Source: Endozoicomonas arenosclerae (GTDB lineage Bacteria; Pseudomonadota; Gammaproteobacteria; Pseudomonadales; Endozoicomonadaceae). From it: a stretch of DNA of 64,000 nt. Position numbers and translations under genes: made by a program. The notes beneath the pieces were generated by a model. It had not been told where the DNA came from. It saw nothing but the letters and a program-made list of their open reading frames with translations, and ran no database searches. This document shows positions 28,671 to 38,289 of this stretch, in pieces (the stretch's first letter is position 1; each line of letters starts with the position of its first letter). The DNA lies in NCBI RefSeq assembly GCF_001562015.1, contig NZ_LASA01000121.1, positions 32,825 to 96,824 on the forward strand, given 5' to 3'.

Positions 28671-29645
28671 ATGTCTGAGTTAAAACCTGTAGAACCCAAC
28701 ATCTGGACCGGTCGGGTTGACCATGATGGTGAGCCACGATTGACACAACGCTGGCATCAGAAAATCAAACCTTACTCAGAACACTCGGGCTCCCGAGGTC
28801 TGGCTCTGTTGGGACTGGCCTGTGATGAAGGCGTCAGGCGAAATCATGGCAGGATGGGAGCAGCCAAAGGCCCTGACCTGATTAGAAAGTGCCTTGCCAA
28901 CCTTCCCTGGAACCGGGAGGACACACTCTTTGACCTGGGTAATGTCACCTGTGAAGATGGCGACCTCGAGTCGGCCCAGAGCAAGTTCAGCCAAACTCTG
29001 GTGAAAACACTTCAGGATGGCATGTTACCCGTGGGTCTGGGCGGTGGGCACGAAATAGCCTGGGGCAGTTTCAAGGGGTTGGCAGATTATCTGATTCAGG
29101 ATCACAAAACCCCTAAAGGCCTGAATATTGGCATCATCAATTTTGACGCTCATTTTGACCTGAGAAAGCCGGAAAAAGGTGCCAGCTCAGGTACGCCCTT
29201 CTGGCAGGTGGCACAGTTCTGCGAACACCAGAACCTGGACTTCCACTACATGTGTCTGGGGATCAGTCGCAGCAGTAATACCCAGGCGCTGTTTGATCGG
29301 GCAGATGAACTTAACGCGGCTTATATCACTGACGATCAGGTGCACAGAGACAATCTGGATTTTCTGATTGAAGAACTGACTTGCTTTACCTCTATGGTCG
29401 ATCACGTCTATCTGACCATTGACCTTGATGTTTTCCCTTCTTATCAGGCTCCCGGTGTCAGTGCCCCGGCCGTAAAGGGTATCCCCCTGGAAATAGCTGC
29501 CACTCTTCTTCAGACCATTAAGGAGAGTGCAAAAGTCAGAGTCATGGATATTGCCGAATACAACCCTGAATACGACCATGACCTGCGCACAGCACGACTG
29601 GCAGCCTGGCTTGTTCACCAGTTAACCGATCAGTCTGAACCCTGA
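28671..29645 (+). CDS. hutG: Formimidoylglutamase HutG
   Basis: HutG hydrolyses N-formimino-glutamate to glutamate and formamide, the last step of the short Hut route. The 324-residue product is an arginase/ureohydrolase fold with manganese-site motifs GLGGGHEIAWG, INFDAHFDLR and TIDLDVFPSYQAPG. It lies about 100 bp after hutI on the same strand and completes the four-enzyme pathway in this window. Confidence 0.96.
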   Translation: MSELKPVEPNIWTGRVDHDGEPRLTQRWHQKIKPYSEHSGSRGLALLGLACDEGVRRNHGRMGAAKGPDLIRKCLANLPWNREDTLFDLGNVTCEDGDLESAQSKFSQTLVKTLQDGMLPVGLGGGHEIAWGSFKGLADYLIQDHKTPKGLNIGIINFDAHFDLRKPEKGASSGTPFWQVAQFCEHQNLDFHYMCLGISRSSNTQALFDRADELNAAYITDDQVHRDNLDFLIEELTCFTSMVDHVYLTIDLDVFPSYQAPGVSAPAVKGIPLEIAATLLQTIKESAKVRVMDIAEYNPEYDHDLRTARLAAWLVHQLTDQSEP

Positions 29646-29767
29646 GCAAAAAACTTTGGCGGCATAATGAATGATGCGATGAGTCCCTAAAAGATGACTG
29701 AACCTTAACAGTATTGAAACATTGTGCGAGAATCGGGACTCTTCGATAAAGATTATATGAGCGCACA

Positions 29768-30874
29768 ATGGAGAAACCCCGTCGTATTTGGGTGACCACG
29801 TTACTTTTTTCGCTGACGTTTCTGGCTATGGTCACCCTTGTCCCCTGGTACGGTTTCACTCACGGCTTCGAGCTGCGTGAATGGATCGTTGCCGGATTGA
29901 TCCTCATGTTTAACGGCACTGCCATTACGGCGGGCTACCACCGTCTATGGTCCCACAAAGCTTATCAGGCACACTGGTCGCTGAGACTCTGGTTTGCCCT
30001 TTGGGGTGCCATGGCGACCCAGAACAGCATCATGAACTGGGCATCGGGCCATCGTCGCCATCACGCCTTTGTGGATGACTACGATAAAGACCCCTACTCC
30101 GCCAGCCGTGGTTTCTGGTTCTCTCACATTGGCTGGATGCTGCGTGACTATGCCCCTAAAGCGGGTGATTTATCCAATATCAAGGACCTGCAAAGAGACC
30201 CCATTGTCACCTGGCAGCAAAAATACTACGTCCCCCTGGTACTGCTGATGAATATCGGGGTGCCTGCCCTGATTGGCTTCATGATGGGTGATGTTGTCGC
30301 CATGCTGCTTCTCGGTGGCGTGCTACGTCTGGTACTGAGCCACCACTTTACCTTCTTCATTAACTCACTGGCCCATATCTGGGGCAAGCGTCCCTACACA
30401 GACAAGAACACTGCCCGCGACAATGGCTTCCTGGCTCTGGTCACCTGGGGCGAGGGTTACCACAATTACCATCACATTTTTCAGTATGACTATCGCAACG
30501 GCATTCGTTGGTGGCAGTTTGATCCCACCAAATGGTTGATTTACGGCTGCTCCAAGATCGGTCTGACGGGTAGTCTCAAGCGTGTCAGTGACTATCGTAT
30601 TGAAAAAGCCCGGATCGACATGCAGTACAAATACGCCAGCCAGAAACTGACTTGCCAGATTGCCCTGCAAAAGCTGGAAGAACAGTATGAACTGGTCAGC
30701 AGCACCTGGCATGACTGGTACAAGCTGCGTCAACAATGGGTTGAGCACAAGACTGAAGAACTGAAACAGAACTGGGAAAACTCAGACCTGCACAAACAGT
30801 ATGAAGAAATGAAATTTTCAATGCAGGAACAACAGAAGCGCTGGCAACTGGCCAGAGCGGGTCTTCTGACCTGA
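29768..30874 (+). CDS. Acyl-CoA/acyl-lipid delta-9-type fatty acid desaturase
   Basis: This 368-residue membrane diiron desaturase has the three histidine boxes HRLWSH, HRRHH and HNYHH in the order typical of delta-9 acyl-CoA desaturases. Two hydrophobic hairpins lie around them (residues ~10-60 and ~150-195). After the third box a helical, charged C-terminal extension of about 100 residues (Gln/Glu/Lys-rich, coiled-coil-like) is unusual. It would introduce a cis double bond and adjust membrane fluidity. Confidence 0.9.
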   Translation: MEKPRRIWVTTLLFSLTFLAMVTLVPWYGFTHGFELREWIVAGLILMFNGTAITAGYHRLWSHKAYQAHWSLRLWFALWGAMATQNSIMNWASGHRRHHAFVDDYDKDPYSASRGFWFSHIGWMLRDYAPKAGDLSNIKDLQRDPIVTWQQKYYVPLVLLMNIGVPALIGFMMGDVVAMLLLGGVLRLVLSHHFTFFINSLAHIWGKRPYTDKNTARDNGFLALVTWGEGYHNYHHIFQYDYRNGIRWWQFDPTKWLIYGCSKIGLTGSLKRVSDYRIEKARIDMQYKYASQKLTCQIALQKLEEQYELVSSTWHDWYKLRQQWVEHKTEELKQNWENSDLHKQYEEMKFSMQEQQKRWQLARAGLLT

Positions 30875-30893
30875 TAGAAACACCTTTCCAACT

Positions 30894-30923
30894 CAGGGTA
30901 TAAGTCCAAAGACTTATACCCTG
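30894..30923. terminator. Hairpin between convergent desaturase and PepSY genes
   Basis: CAGGGTATAAGTC and GACTTATACCCTG form a perfect 13-bp stem around CAAA. It lies 20 bp after the desaturase stop and 11 bp from the PepSY gene end, where a bidirectional terminator is expected. The T-run is weak. Confidence 0.6.
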
Positions 30924-30933
30924 CCCCCTTGCC

Positions 30934-31197
30934 TCAATCGTCTGGACGATCGGATACCACTTCACCAGTGTCCGGATTCACTTTCAGCTCTCTTTTTTCA
31001 TCGCCCTTGTAAGCTTCTACCTCCCATAACCCATCATCCATGGATATATCTACAATGGGTCGATACCCTTGGTCTTCAAGCATTTTGATGATCTGGGACA
31101 GAGGCTTACCCACAATTTGAGGGGGCTTGGCAAAAGAGGAGGAACAAAATGCCATGATCATGGCCACAAAAAACACAGAGAAAGCCTTAGGTTTCAT
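30934..31197 (-). CDS. Small exported PepSY-domain protein
   Basis: Start ATG 31197 is preceded by GGAGAG; a TTG seven codons upstream is rejected. The 87-residue product has a signal peptide (MKPKAFSVFFVAMIMAFCSS, cleavage near SFA) and one PepSY unit: MLEDQGYRPIVDISMDDGLWEVEAYKG followed by KVNPDTGEVV. Such stand-alone PepSY proteins are periplasmic and often sensor-linked or inhibitory. No function can be assigned here. Confidence 0.85.
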   Translation of the reverse strand: MKPKAFSVFFVAMIMAFCSSSFAKPPQIVGKPLSQIIKMLEDQGYRPIVDISMDDGLWEVEAYKGDEKRELKVNPDTGEVVSDRPDD

Positions 31198-31321
31198 CGT
31201 ACTCTCCACTGACAACAATACATCCAGAGAAAAACAAAACTCACATAACGATACCAGCTTAGCAGGGTTGCCTGCTGTTCAGGATTAAGTCTGAAACAGA
31301 AGCGCTAACAAACCTTGCTTG

Positions 31322-32524
31322 TTATTTAGCAACGGCTTTCTGCCTGCCGAACAAAGGCATAAGCACCGACGAAATGATCCAGGAAAATAACAAAACACCT
31401 GCCATTAACGTGGCCACATTTTGTGAAGAATCATAAAACATAGCTACCAATGCACTGCCCAGTGTGTCACACATCAAGTGCAGAAAAATTTGGCCACTGT
31501 TTGCCACCCCGGCCCTGTCAGCATTCAAGTAAACGACAGCCACACGATTACTGGTACTGAAAATGCCATTGGCGATCAACAAAACCGACATAGGTATCAC
31601 CCATGCCAGAAGACTTTCTGGCCAGAGATAAACACAAGCCAGAAGCACAATGCTGCAGCCAATCAATGACCGATAGCTGAATACCATCATACTCTCAACC
31701 GGATAATGCTCCACCAGCTTTCCTGTGACAACACTGGCAATAAACTGCAGAAAGCACTTTATTCCGTACAGATAACCAAACATCACTGTGCTTAAGCCAA
31801 AGTAATGCATATAAAGAAAGGCTGAAGAAGTCATATAAACAGCAAAGGCGCCATTGACTGTGGCGCCTTGAATCAATAGCTGCCGGTTTCGGGGCTCTTT
31901 GATCAGATCAATGTATTGGATTATCCAGGTCGGATGCTCTTTTCTGTTTTTGGGAGATAATGTTTCCGGCAGAAAGGGCACAAACAACACGATCAGAATC
32001 AGGCTATAGGCTGCTTCTATATAAAACTGCATAGACCAGCCAAAGTGATCATATACATGAGCACCTAACGTGGGTCCCAAGACAGTGGCTCCAATATAAA
32101 TCGCAGCTGAGATAGCCATCATTCGCATGGCTGCAGGCCCATCCAGAACATCCCTGATCATGGGATAAGCCACGGCAAAGCAAGTGGCCAGACCAATGCC
32201 CTGAACACCTTTACCCATCAATAATATTTGCAGGGAGTCCGTCTGACTGAGAATCAGACAGGCAACAACATTGATGAACAGTCCCGTAATCAAAATCGGT
32301 TTGCGACCATAACGATCTGAGAGAGGGCCTATGACCAAAAGGGAAGCCATAGCTGTCATCATCAAAAAAGTCATTGACAGTTTGGCCACGGATGGAGGGA
32401 TCCCCAGCGTTTTTGCCATGCCTGGCAAAGCCGGTAAATAGAAGGTATAGGCCAAAGAAGGAATCGCAATAATAAGACTGACAACGACACAAGAAAGCTG
32501 GTTGTCACCAAAGTTCCACTTCAA
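31322..32524 (-). CDS. MFS transporter, Bcr/CflA-like drug exporter
   Basis: The 400-residue protein has 12 hydrophobic segments and the MFS motif A variant GPLSDRYGRKPILITG between helices 2 and 3. The N-terminus SLAYTFYLPALPGMAKTLG is typical of the DHA1/Bcr-CflA subgroup. It probably exports a drug or metabolite by proton antiport. The start is a TTG with GAGG upstream. An overlapping two-codon ATG-CTT-TGA lies just before it. Confidence 0.87.
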   Translation of the reverse strand: MKWNFGDNQLSCVVVSLIIAIPSLAYTFYLPALPGMAKTLGIPPSVAKLSMTFLMMTAMASLLVIGPLSDRYGRKPILITGLFINVVACLILSQTDSLQILLMGKGVQGIGLATCFAVAYPMIRDVLDGPAAMRMMAISAAIYIGATVLGPTLGAHVYDHFGWSMQFYIEAAYSLILIVLFVPFLPETLSPKNRKEHPTWIIQYIDLIKEPRNRQLLIQGATVNGAFAVYMTSSAFLYMHYFGLSTVMFGYLYGIKCFLQFIASVVTGKLVEHYPVESMMVFSYRSLIGCSIVLLACVYLWPESLLAWVIPMSVLLIANGIFSTSNRVAVVYLNADRAGVANSGQIFLHLMCDTLGSALVAMFYDSSQNVATLMAGVLLFSWIISSVLMPLFGRQKAVAK

Positions 32525-32835
32525 AGCATAACCTCGAACAGCAAATATTTGGGATTTTCGGGGCAGCCAAGAGCCGACTGATCAGACACATGCTAATACT
32601 AGTTATGTCTTTGAAATTCGCTCTATTTTAAAAATAAGGCTTAAACAGAAAATAAAATAAATATTCACACTCAAAGGATGACGCAGACTGGTCTAATCTG
32701 GAGTGTTCATAAATATAAATTTTTTAGCGGATTGGCAGCCTGCATAGGCAACAAATAGCAATGTCTGGAAACGAAGCCAAAGCACCTCTTGTAGCAAGAC
32801 ATCAATAAATAACGACAGTACTGACAAAAAACGCA
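32525..32835. other. AT-rich promoter region of the giant effector-like gene
   Basis: This stretch separates the leftward MFS gene from the rightward giant ORF. It is AT-rich, with runs such as AAATATAAATTTTTT near 32710. It also holds a 15-codon ORF at 32761-32808 (MSGNEAKAPLVARHQ) in the same frame as the giant gene but closed by a TAA. No strong ribosome-binding site was found. Confidence 0.5.
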
Positions 32836-35800
32836 TTGACTAGAGTATTTCCGGTATCTACGGCACGTCTCGGAAAGAGCACGATTAATGCGCTCTTCCT
32901 TAGACTGTTCCTGATTCGCAGTGTCTGGAACAAAAGCCCCATATTTATGATGCTGGTTATTCTCGCCTTATCTGTAAGTCAACCGGCCTTGGGCAGCCTT
33001 CTGGAAAATGTCGAGCAAGTCAAAAAATATGAAATTTTCTTCCAGATGCTAGGCCAACTCAATCAAGGCCGAAGGGATCTTCTAGCGTCTAGAAACAGCT
33101 ACTGGCGCGTCCATATATTACGCTCCCCTGCAGATCAAACAGAATATATGCTCATAGACCCTGAACTGAGTTCAACCCCGGCAGGAACCCCTCTAGGTGC
33201 ATCCCCGGTACCTCCTGGCACACCTGAGACTCATCCCTTCCCGCATGTCACCCCCATACCGGCAGCCAGCCCCTTTTACTCTTCCTGGAGTATTGATTTC
33301 CAGAGTCAATCTCTGAAGGCCGGTCCTACATTCCAGAGAATGAGAAACGGGGCCTTCAAACAACTGGGGCCAGGCAACAATCCCTTTACTTTCACTCCGG
33401 ACGAAGAAATTATACTCAGTGTCAGAATGAGAGTACAAAACCATAAAAACGGAGAAGTCAGGCCCAAACAAAGAACCTTTATTCTCGTGCCTAACCCTCC
33501 TGCCACATTCCTCGGCCAACAAAAGAAATCTAATCAGACTTTTTTCTGCCACTACATCAACAGTCAGAACGCCACCTATGAAGTCTGCGTGGAATTCGAG
33601 ACCCTCGATGACGAAAAGAGTATCCATGATCTTAGATCGGCCAGTCACTTTTATAGCTCAGATCAAGCTTATTCAAGTCCTATAGAAAAGGAGCTGTCCG
33701 GATACTCATTTGGCTTTTCGCTTTCAGATGAGAATTATCAGGATTTCCTGGAAACCTTTGAGAAGAATGTTCAGGGTGAGTTCTTGAATGTTCAGGATGG
33801 CATGAGTGTAGATGTCTCAGGGAAGTACAAATCCTTTACTCATGCCTTTGCAAGGGTAATAGGCAGGGGCCAGTTTTCTGTAGTCTTCGCTCTGGATAAT
33901 GTCTTGCCAGGCCTCGCTCTCAGACGCTTCCCCGGCTACTTGAACAGACGAGATGCCGATAACTTTCTGCTAACCCATGAAGCAGCCCTAACCCTATACA
34001 AGGAGCTGGGCGTCAACCTGGAGCCTACCAGACTGTTAAGAGTTAAAGCCAGAGAGGGCGAAGGGTATACCATCTACATGATCCAGCGTCATCTCAGAAA
34101 AGATGAACTGGCCGAGACTTTCATTGAAGGTTTGCTTGATTTTGGCCCCACTGAACTTGCCATGTCGATCAAATCCAGAGGAAGGAACGGTGAAGTCCAT
34201 AATATGGGATATGCAGAAGCGGTGAGTCGAATTCTCCATGCTGTTATCGCTGCAATTTATAACAATCTGGAAAAACTGGGTAACGAAGATTGTGCTCACA
34301 GAATTTGCTGCGATGCCAAGCCTGATAACTTTGCCGTCGGTTTTTCATACCGCAAAGAGTGGAAAAGAAATGATCTCTACCTTCGGGACGTGATTACCCA
34401 GGCTGATCTGACAGACTTTCATCCCTGCTCACTGGTGTTATTCGATCAACTGCTGTTCGATGGTGGCCCCGAAGCCGCTATGCTCACTCATATTCTGGGC
34501 TACAACCCCTACCAGGTTTATCAAGAGAAAATTAAAAACTGGGCTGATGCCAAAAAACTGGTGGTAAAATCCTTGGCCAATATTGCCTATCATGCAGGGG
34601 ATATGGCCCATGAGATCATGCCGGAACTGGTGGACCGAACGCGCCTGATGCTAGTGGATGAGTGGCAATCCAACCCGGAACTGAACCGACGTTATATAGA
34701 CTACCTGAGTAACAGTCCCATTCAAGCAGATGCCAGTAAACTGCCGCTGGAGCGTTTATTCTTTGACCCCAATGACATTACAGCGGAAAGTGTGATCCAG
34801 TATCGGAACAACAGCTCCAGAAACAATCTCAAGTTAAAGCTGCACCACTACCTTCTTAAACTGGCCAGAGAGATGAGGCCGGATCAGTTTCATCACCAGC
34901 TCTATCTACCGGTAGATTATCAACAAGATTGGTGGCTGCGAGTCGTGGACAAGAAATATCGGGGGGCTTTTACAGAAGCTCTTGAGAACCGTTTCTCCGA
35001 GCTGGAAGCTGTCCAGGTTACTGATAGCGAGACCAGTAATGCTGCCAGCCTCTCATTAAGAACTTTGGTGGACTCAGTGGCCAGCAACCAGGCCCTCGTA
35101 GAAGAGGGAAAACTAAGAAGATTGCTTAACTGGCATGTAGTCGCTGGAACGATTCCCGTTCATGACACTGAACGAAAAAAAAAGCATGAGCGAGAATTAA
35201 AAAAAATCGAAAGAGACCACCTGATTCGAAGAGTTAATCGCTATTACCTGGAACGTCTAACCAGCCTCCGCATGAATCCCTGGCCGGGCCTACCCAATGA
35301 AGAGTTATATGATGCTCATCCAGCCGGTGCTAACGAGATTATTGAAGACAGCCTGGAGACCTTCAAATTGGGGGGCAGAAAATTACAGCAGCTGTTCTGG
35401 CTTCACCTGATGACCCAGTATCAGGCCCCCCTGTCAGAGGATGACCAGAAACAGGTTGATGACATTAGAAAGGACGAATGGACCAAACAGGTCAACAATA
35501 AATATTCAGATAAAATCAGCACAACCCTGACCAGGATATTAGGGCAAAAGCCTTTCAATGAAAAAGTATCTCAGTTGAGTAGTGATCCCGTGCTTGAAAT
35601 ACTGGCCAGGGAAATCCTGTCTGATACGACTATCCCATTATTTCCCAACGAAAGACCCCTTTCTTCTGAACAGGATGCTCAGGATTCGAACCTCGATGAA
35701 CCTGACAGTTCTCCCACACCACAGAATCACAGAAAAAGAAGCAGCACCTCTACCAGCCTTCAATCACCATTTGTGGAGCTGACCCTGCCAGCCTCCGGCA

Positions 35801-38196
35801 ATGAATTGCTGCAAACCGGCTACTCTTCCGGCACCCTCACCCGAAAAAGCCTTACCGACCTAATGAGAAAATGGGGTCTTCACCCCATGGACATTATCCA
35901 GGCCGAAGCCACTACCTTTCCGGAAGCCTATAGCAAACTCAAATCACAGAGCTGGGCCAAGGCTCTGGATAGTCTGAGTACCCTCTTTCCTGTTTCTTCT
36001 GTTTACCCATTACCCGAAACAGTCAGGTTGCGCTTTCAAGCCGGGACCTATGAGCGTCACTATCTTGCCAGAGAACTTCGTCTGATCCCCAGCCATGATA
36101 AAGTCCAGTTTCCAAGCTATACCCATAGAGACACTCTGATACAGGCGATAAAAGAAGTCATGGAGCATCGTAATACCAGTCGTGAATCCAAACCTCTGGT
36201 GATCATTGACCTCACATCTTCGGTCGATGAAATGATATCAGGTGCCGCTTACCATACTTCCCCTCCTCCCTCCCGCCCCAGAATCATTCTGATTCATTCA
36301 AGCCCGCATCAGGGAACCCAGGGTGAGTACAGCCGTGTGGAACAGTTAAGCATTACCACTGAACAGTTAAACCAATGGATTAGTGAAAACAGAAATTATG
36401 ATTACCTGCTCAGGGTTTTACGTATCCGCAATGAAGATCAATGGTTCACTCTGAAACTGCCAGAATCCGTTAAAACGAAAAAAGAAAAAAGAAACACGAC
36501 ACCTGACAGTCAGGATTTGCTGGATGAGCCGTCAGCTTCCCAATCGGCACTTCAGCCCCCCCCGCCCAAGCGACTCAAACTGGAAAGCCTTGCTCTGCAG
36601 CCTTGGGAGCAACAGGAACTGGAGCATCAGGGAGTAAGGGAGCTATCACAAGAAGAATTGGACCGGCTCAGAGCCCATCAAGCAGCAGCACAAGCTAACC
36701 TGCAACAAGCAGAGCAGCAAGCCATCAGAGATCTGAGAGCACAATGGTGCCATATTGTTCCCGTAGCAGGGGATCATTTCTGCCTCTATAACAGTTTGGT
36801 TCACCTGCTCAACATGAGGCCGGAAAGTGCCAAAAAACTGATTGATCAAATCATTGATCTACTGAGACATCTGATACGAAACACGCCTTATAGCAGAAGT
36901 GGCATTCATGGCCACGTCTTTGGAGGCTTGTTCAGGAACATCGTTTTTCTGGCATTAAAAAACAGCACAGTAAGAGGTCATCTTCTGTTCCAGCTCAGAA
37001 ATTTACTCGACAATGCATCTGACCAGCTGAGATGGCTTCTTAAAAGACTCTTGAGTAACCTTCCTGCCCGCCTTTTGGGACAACTGCCAGTTGACTACAA
37101 CCAGATCCTGGATAACATCGATCAAATGGACAATGAGGAACTCTGGTCCATTTTGAATCAGTTGATCATCCATGCCGGTAATAATACGGCTCTGGACCTG
37201 TTGCTGGCCAACGTGATCAACCACCTGGCAGCACTGGCAGGTGAAGACCAGCACCTGGCATTAATCAATGATCTGGTCGAGAATCTGGGCCAGCAATGGC
37301 AAAATGAAGGACCGATACTGACGCCTCATATGTTGTTCCTTGGACTAGGCGCCCAAGCCCTGAACAACCTTTTAGAAAACCCCACGCAGGCTGGCTTCCA
37401 AATGTTGCAGGGCCTTATGCCTCTCCAGCCAGGACAAGATATGTGGGGGGATAACAATCTGATTGAGCACCTGTTGATGCCTTTGCTGCAAGCCGCAAAT
37501 ACACCCTTGAACGTGATGATAGTTGCCCCAGCCATTCACAACCCAGAGAACCCGCTGGGCGCCATGTTTATCCCGGCGATGGCGGGCAACCCTACTCTGG
37601 GTGTTGTACCTCAACCCACCAATAATCATCAGCAGATCATGGAATGGCTTAATGACCCAGATACTTTGACACTGTTTCATGGCAATCTTCATGCTCCCCT
37701 GCTTCCCCAGAATATGATGAATGCAGGGACACACTGGGAACCTGTTGTGCCACAACAACCGCCAGCATTAGCCCCAACAGCGAACATCCAGCCCCCCATG
37801 CCCCAGCTCATTCCTGTAACAACAGAAGCAACGGGTCCCCCCTCTGGAGAACAGCCAGTAGTACCAAACATTGTCATAAAAACTGAGCCTGAATCTCCAC
37901 CTCCTCCGCCCACGGCAGTTGGCTTTCCCTCTGACAGTGATGGCATGGAAATATCAGTGGATAACCTGCCCTTGGACTTTGGAAATTTACTGGCGACATT
38001 ACCCCCCATCAGTGCAGAGGATCTGCAAAAACTGTTGAAACAAGACTCCAATGAGGTTGAAGCCGGACTGGAGGCTTTCAGTCAGTGTATTCAACACACA
38101 TTAGGGATACCCTGCACCCGGCTTGAGGCGGCTTACTGGATGCGCTGGCTGGGGATTATTCTGATTCTGGTCCTCAGTAATTTCCCAGGCAGTTGA
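32836..38196 (+). CDS. Giant predicted secreted protein with kinase-like and OTU-like regions
   Basis: The 1,786-residue product has no family I can name over its full length. A hydrophobic segment at 35-52 ending QPALGS resembles a Sec signal or anchor. Residues 330-545 look like a divergent protein kinase: glycine loop IGRGQFSVVFAL (342-353), possible alphaC Glu382, and catalytic loop CCDAKPDNFAVG with Asp493, Lys495 and Asn498. The VAIK Lys seems replaced by Arg, and DFG appears as DFH (527-529). Residues 1244-1250 read PKRLKLE. Residues 1305-1640 look OTU-protease-like: GDHFCLYNSL (Asp1313, Cys1316) and GTHWEPVVP (His1633). Residues 1681-1688 are IKTEPESP. A hydrophobic helix ends the protein. 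The start is uncertain: TTG 32836 without a good ribosome-binding site, or ATG 32947. I infer a host-directed effector. Confidence 0.8.
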   Translation: MTRVFPVSTARLGKSTINALFLRLFLIRSVWNKSPIFMMLVILALSVSQPALGSLLENVEQVKKYEIFFQMLGQLNQGRRDLLASRNSYWRVHILRSPADQTEYMLIDPELSSTPAGTPLGASPVPPGTPETHPFPHVTPIPAASPFYSSWSIDFQSQSLKAGPTFQRMRNGAFKQLGPGNNPFTFTPDEEIILSVRMRVQNHKNGEVRPKQRTFILVPNPPATFLGQQKKSNQTFFCHYINSQNATYEVCVEFETLDDEKSIHDLRSASHFYSSDQAYSSPIEKELSGYSFGFSLSDENYQDFLETFEKNVQGEFLNVQDGMSVDVSGKYKSFTHAFARVIGRGQFSVVFALDNVLPGLALRRFPGYLNRRDADNFLLTHEAALTLYKELGVNLEPTRLLRVKAREGEGYTIYMIQRHLRKDELAETFIEGLLDFGPTELAMSIKSRGRNGEVHNMGYAEAVSRILHAVIAAIYNNLEKLGNEDCAHRICCDAKPDNFAVGFSYRKEWKRNDLYLRDVITQADLTDFHPCSLVLFDQLLFDGGPEAAMLTHILGYNPYQVYQEKIKNWADAKKLVVKSLANIAYHAGDMAHEIMPELVDRTRLMLVDEWQSNPELNRRYIDYLSNSPIQADASKLPLERLFFDPNDITAESVIQYRNNSSRNNLKLKLHHYLLKLAREMRPDQFHHQLYLPVDYQQDWWLRVVDKKYRGAFTEALENRFSELEAVQVTDSETSNAASLSLRTLVDSVASNQALVEEGKLRRLLNWHVVAGTIPVHDTERKKKHERELKKIERDHLIRRVNRYYLERLTSLRMNPWPGLPNEELYDAHPAGANEIIEDSLETFKLGGRKLQQLFWLHLMTQYQAPLSEDDQKQVDDIRKDEWTKQVNNKYSDKISTTLTRILGQKPFNEKVSQLSSDPVLEILAREILSDTTIPLFPNERPLSSEQDAQDSNLDEPDSSPTPQNHRKRSSTSTSLQSPFVELTLPASGNELLQTGYSSGTLTRKSLTDLMRKWGLHPMDIIQAEATTFPEAYSKLKSQSWAKALDSLSTLFPVSSVYPLPETVRLRFQAGTYERHYLARELRLIPSHDKVQFPSYTHRDTLIQAIKEVMEHRNTSRESKPLVIIDLTSSVDEMISGAAYHTSPPPSRPRIILIHSSPHQGTQGEYSRVEQLSITTEQLNQWISENRNYDYLLRVLRIRNEDQWFTLKLPESVKTKKEKRNTTPDSQDLLDEPSASQSALQPPPPKRLKLESLALQPWEQQELEHQGVRELSQEELDRLRAHQAAAQANLQQAEQQAIRDLRAQWCHIVPVAGDHFCLYNSLVHLLNMRPESAKKLIDQIIDLLRHLIRNTPYSRSGIHGHVFGGLFRNIVFLALKNSTVRGHLLFQLRNLLDNASDQLRWLLKRLLSNLPARLLGQLPVDYNQILDNIDQMDNEELWSILNQLIIHAGNNTALDLLLANVINHLAALAGEDQHLALINDLVENLGQQWQNEGPILTPHMLFLGLGAQALNNLLENPTQAGFQMLQGLMPLQPGQDMWGDNNLIEHLLMPLLQAANTPLNVMIVAPAIHNPENPLGAMFIPAMAGNPTLGVVPQPTNNHQQIMEWLNDPDTLTLFHGNLHAPLLPQNMMNAGTHWEPVVPQQPPALAPTANIQPPMPQLIPVTTEATGPPSGEQPVVPNIVIKTEPESPPPPPTAVGFPSDSDGMEISVDNLPLDFGNLLATLPPISAEDLQKLLKQDSNEVEAGLEAFSQCIQHTLGIPCTRLEAAYWMRWLGIILILVLSNFPGS

Positions 38197-38289
38197 TACT
38201 TCTGAAGCATTTGCTCAGCAAAGCGTTAGCAACTTTACCACCCTTGGCTATTCTGTACAGGTTGTTAGGATTTGTGCTTGAGGCAGGGC

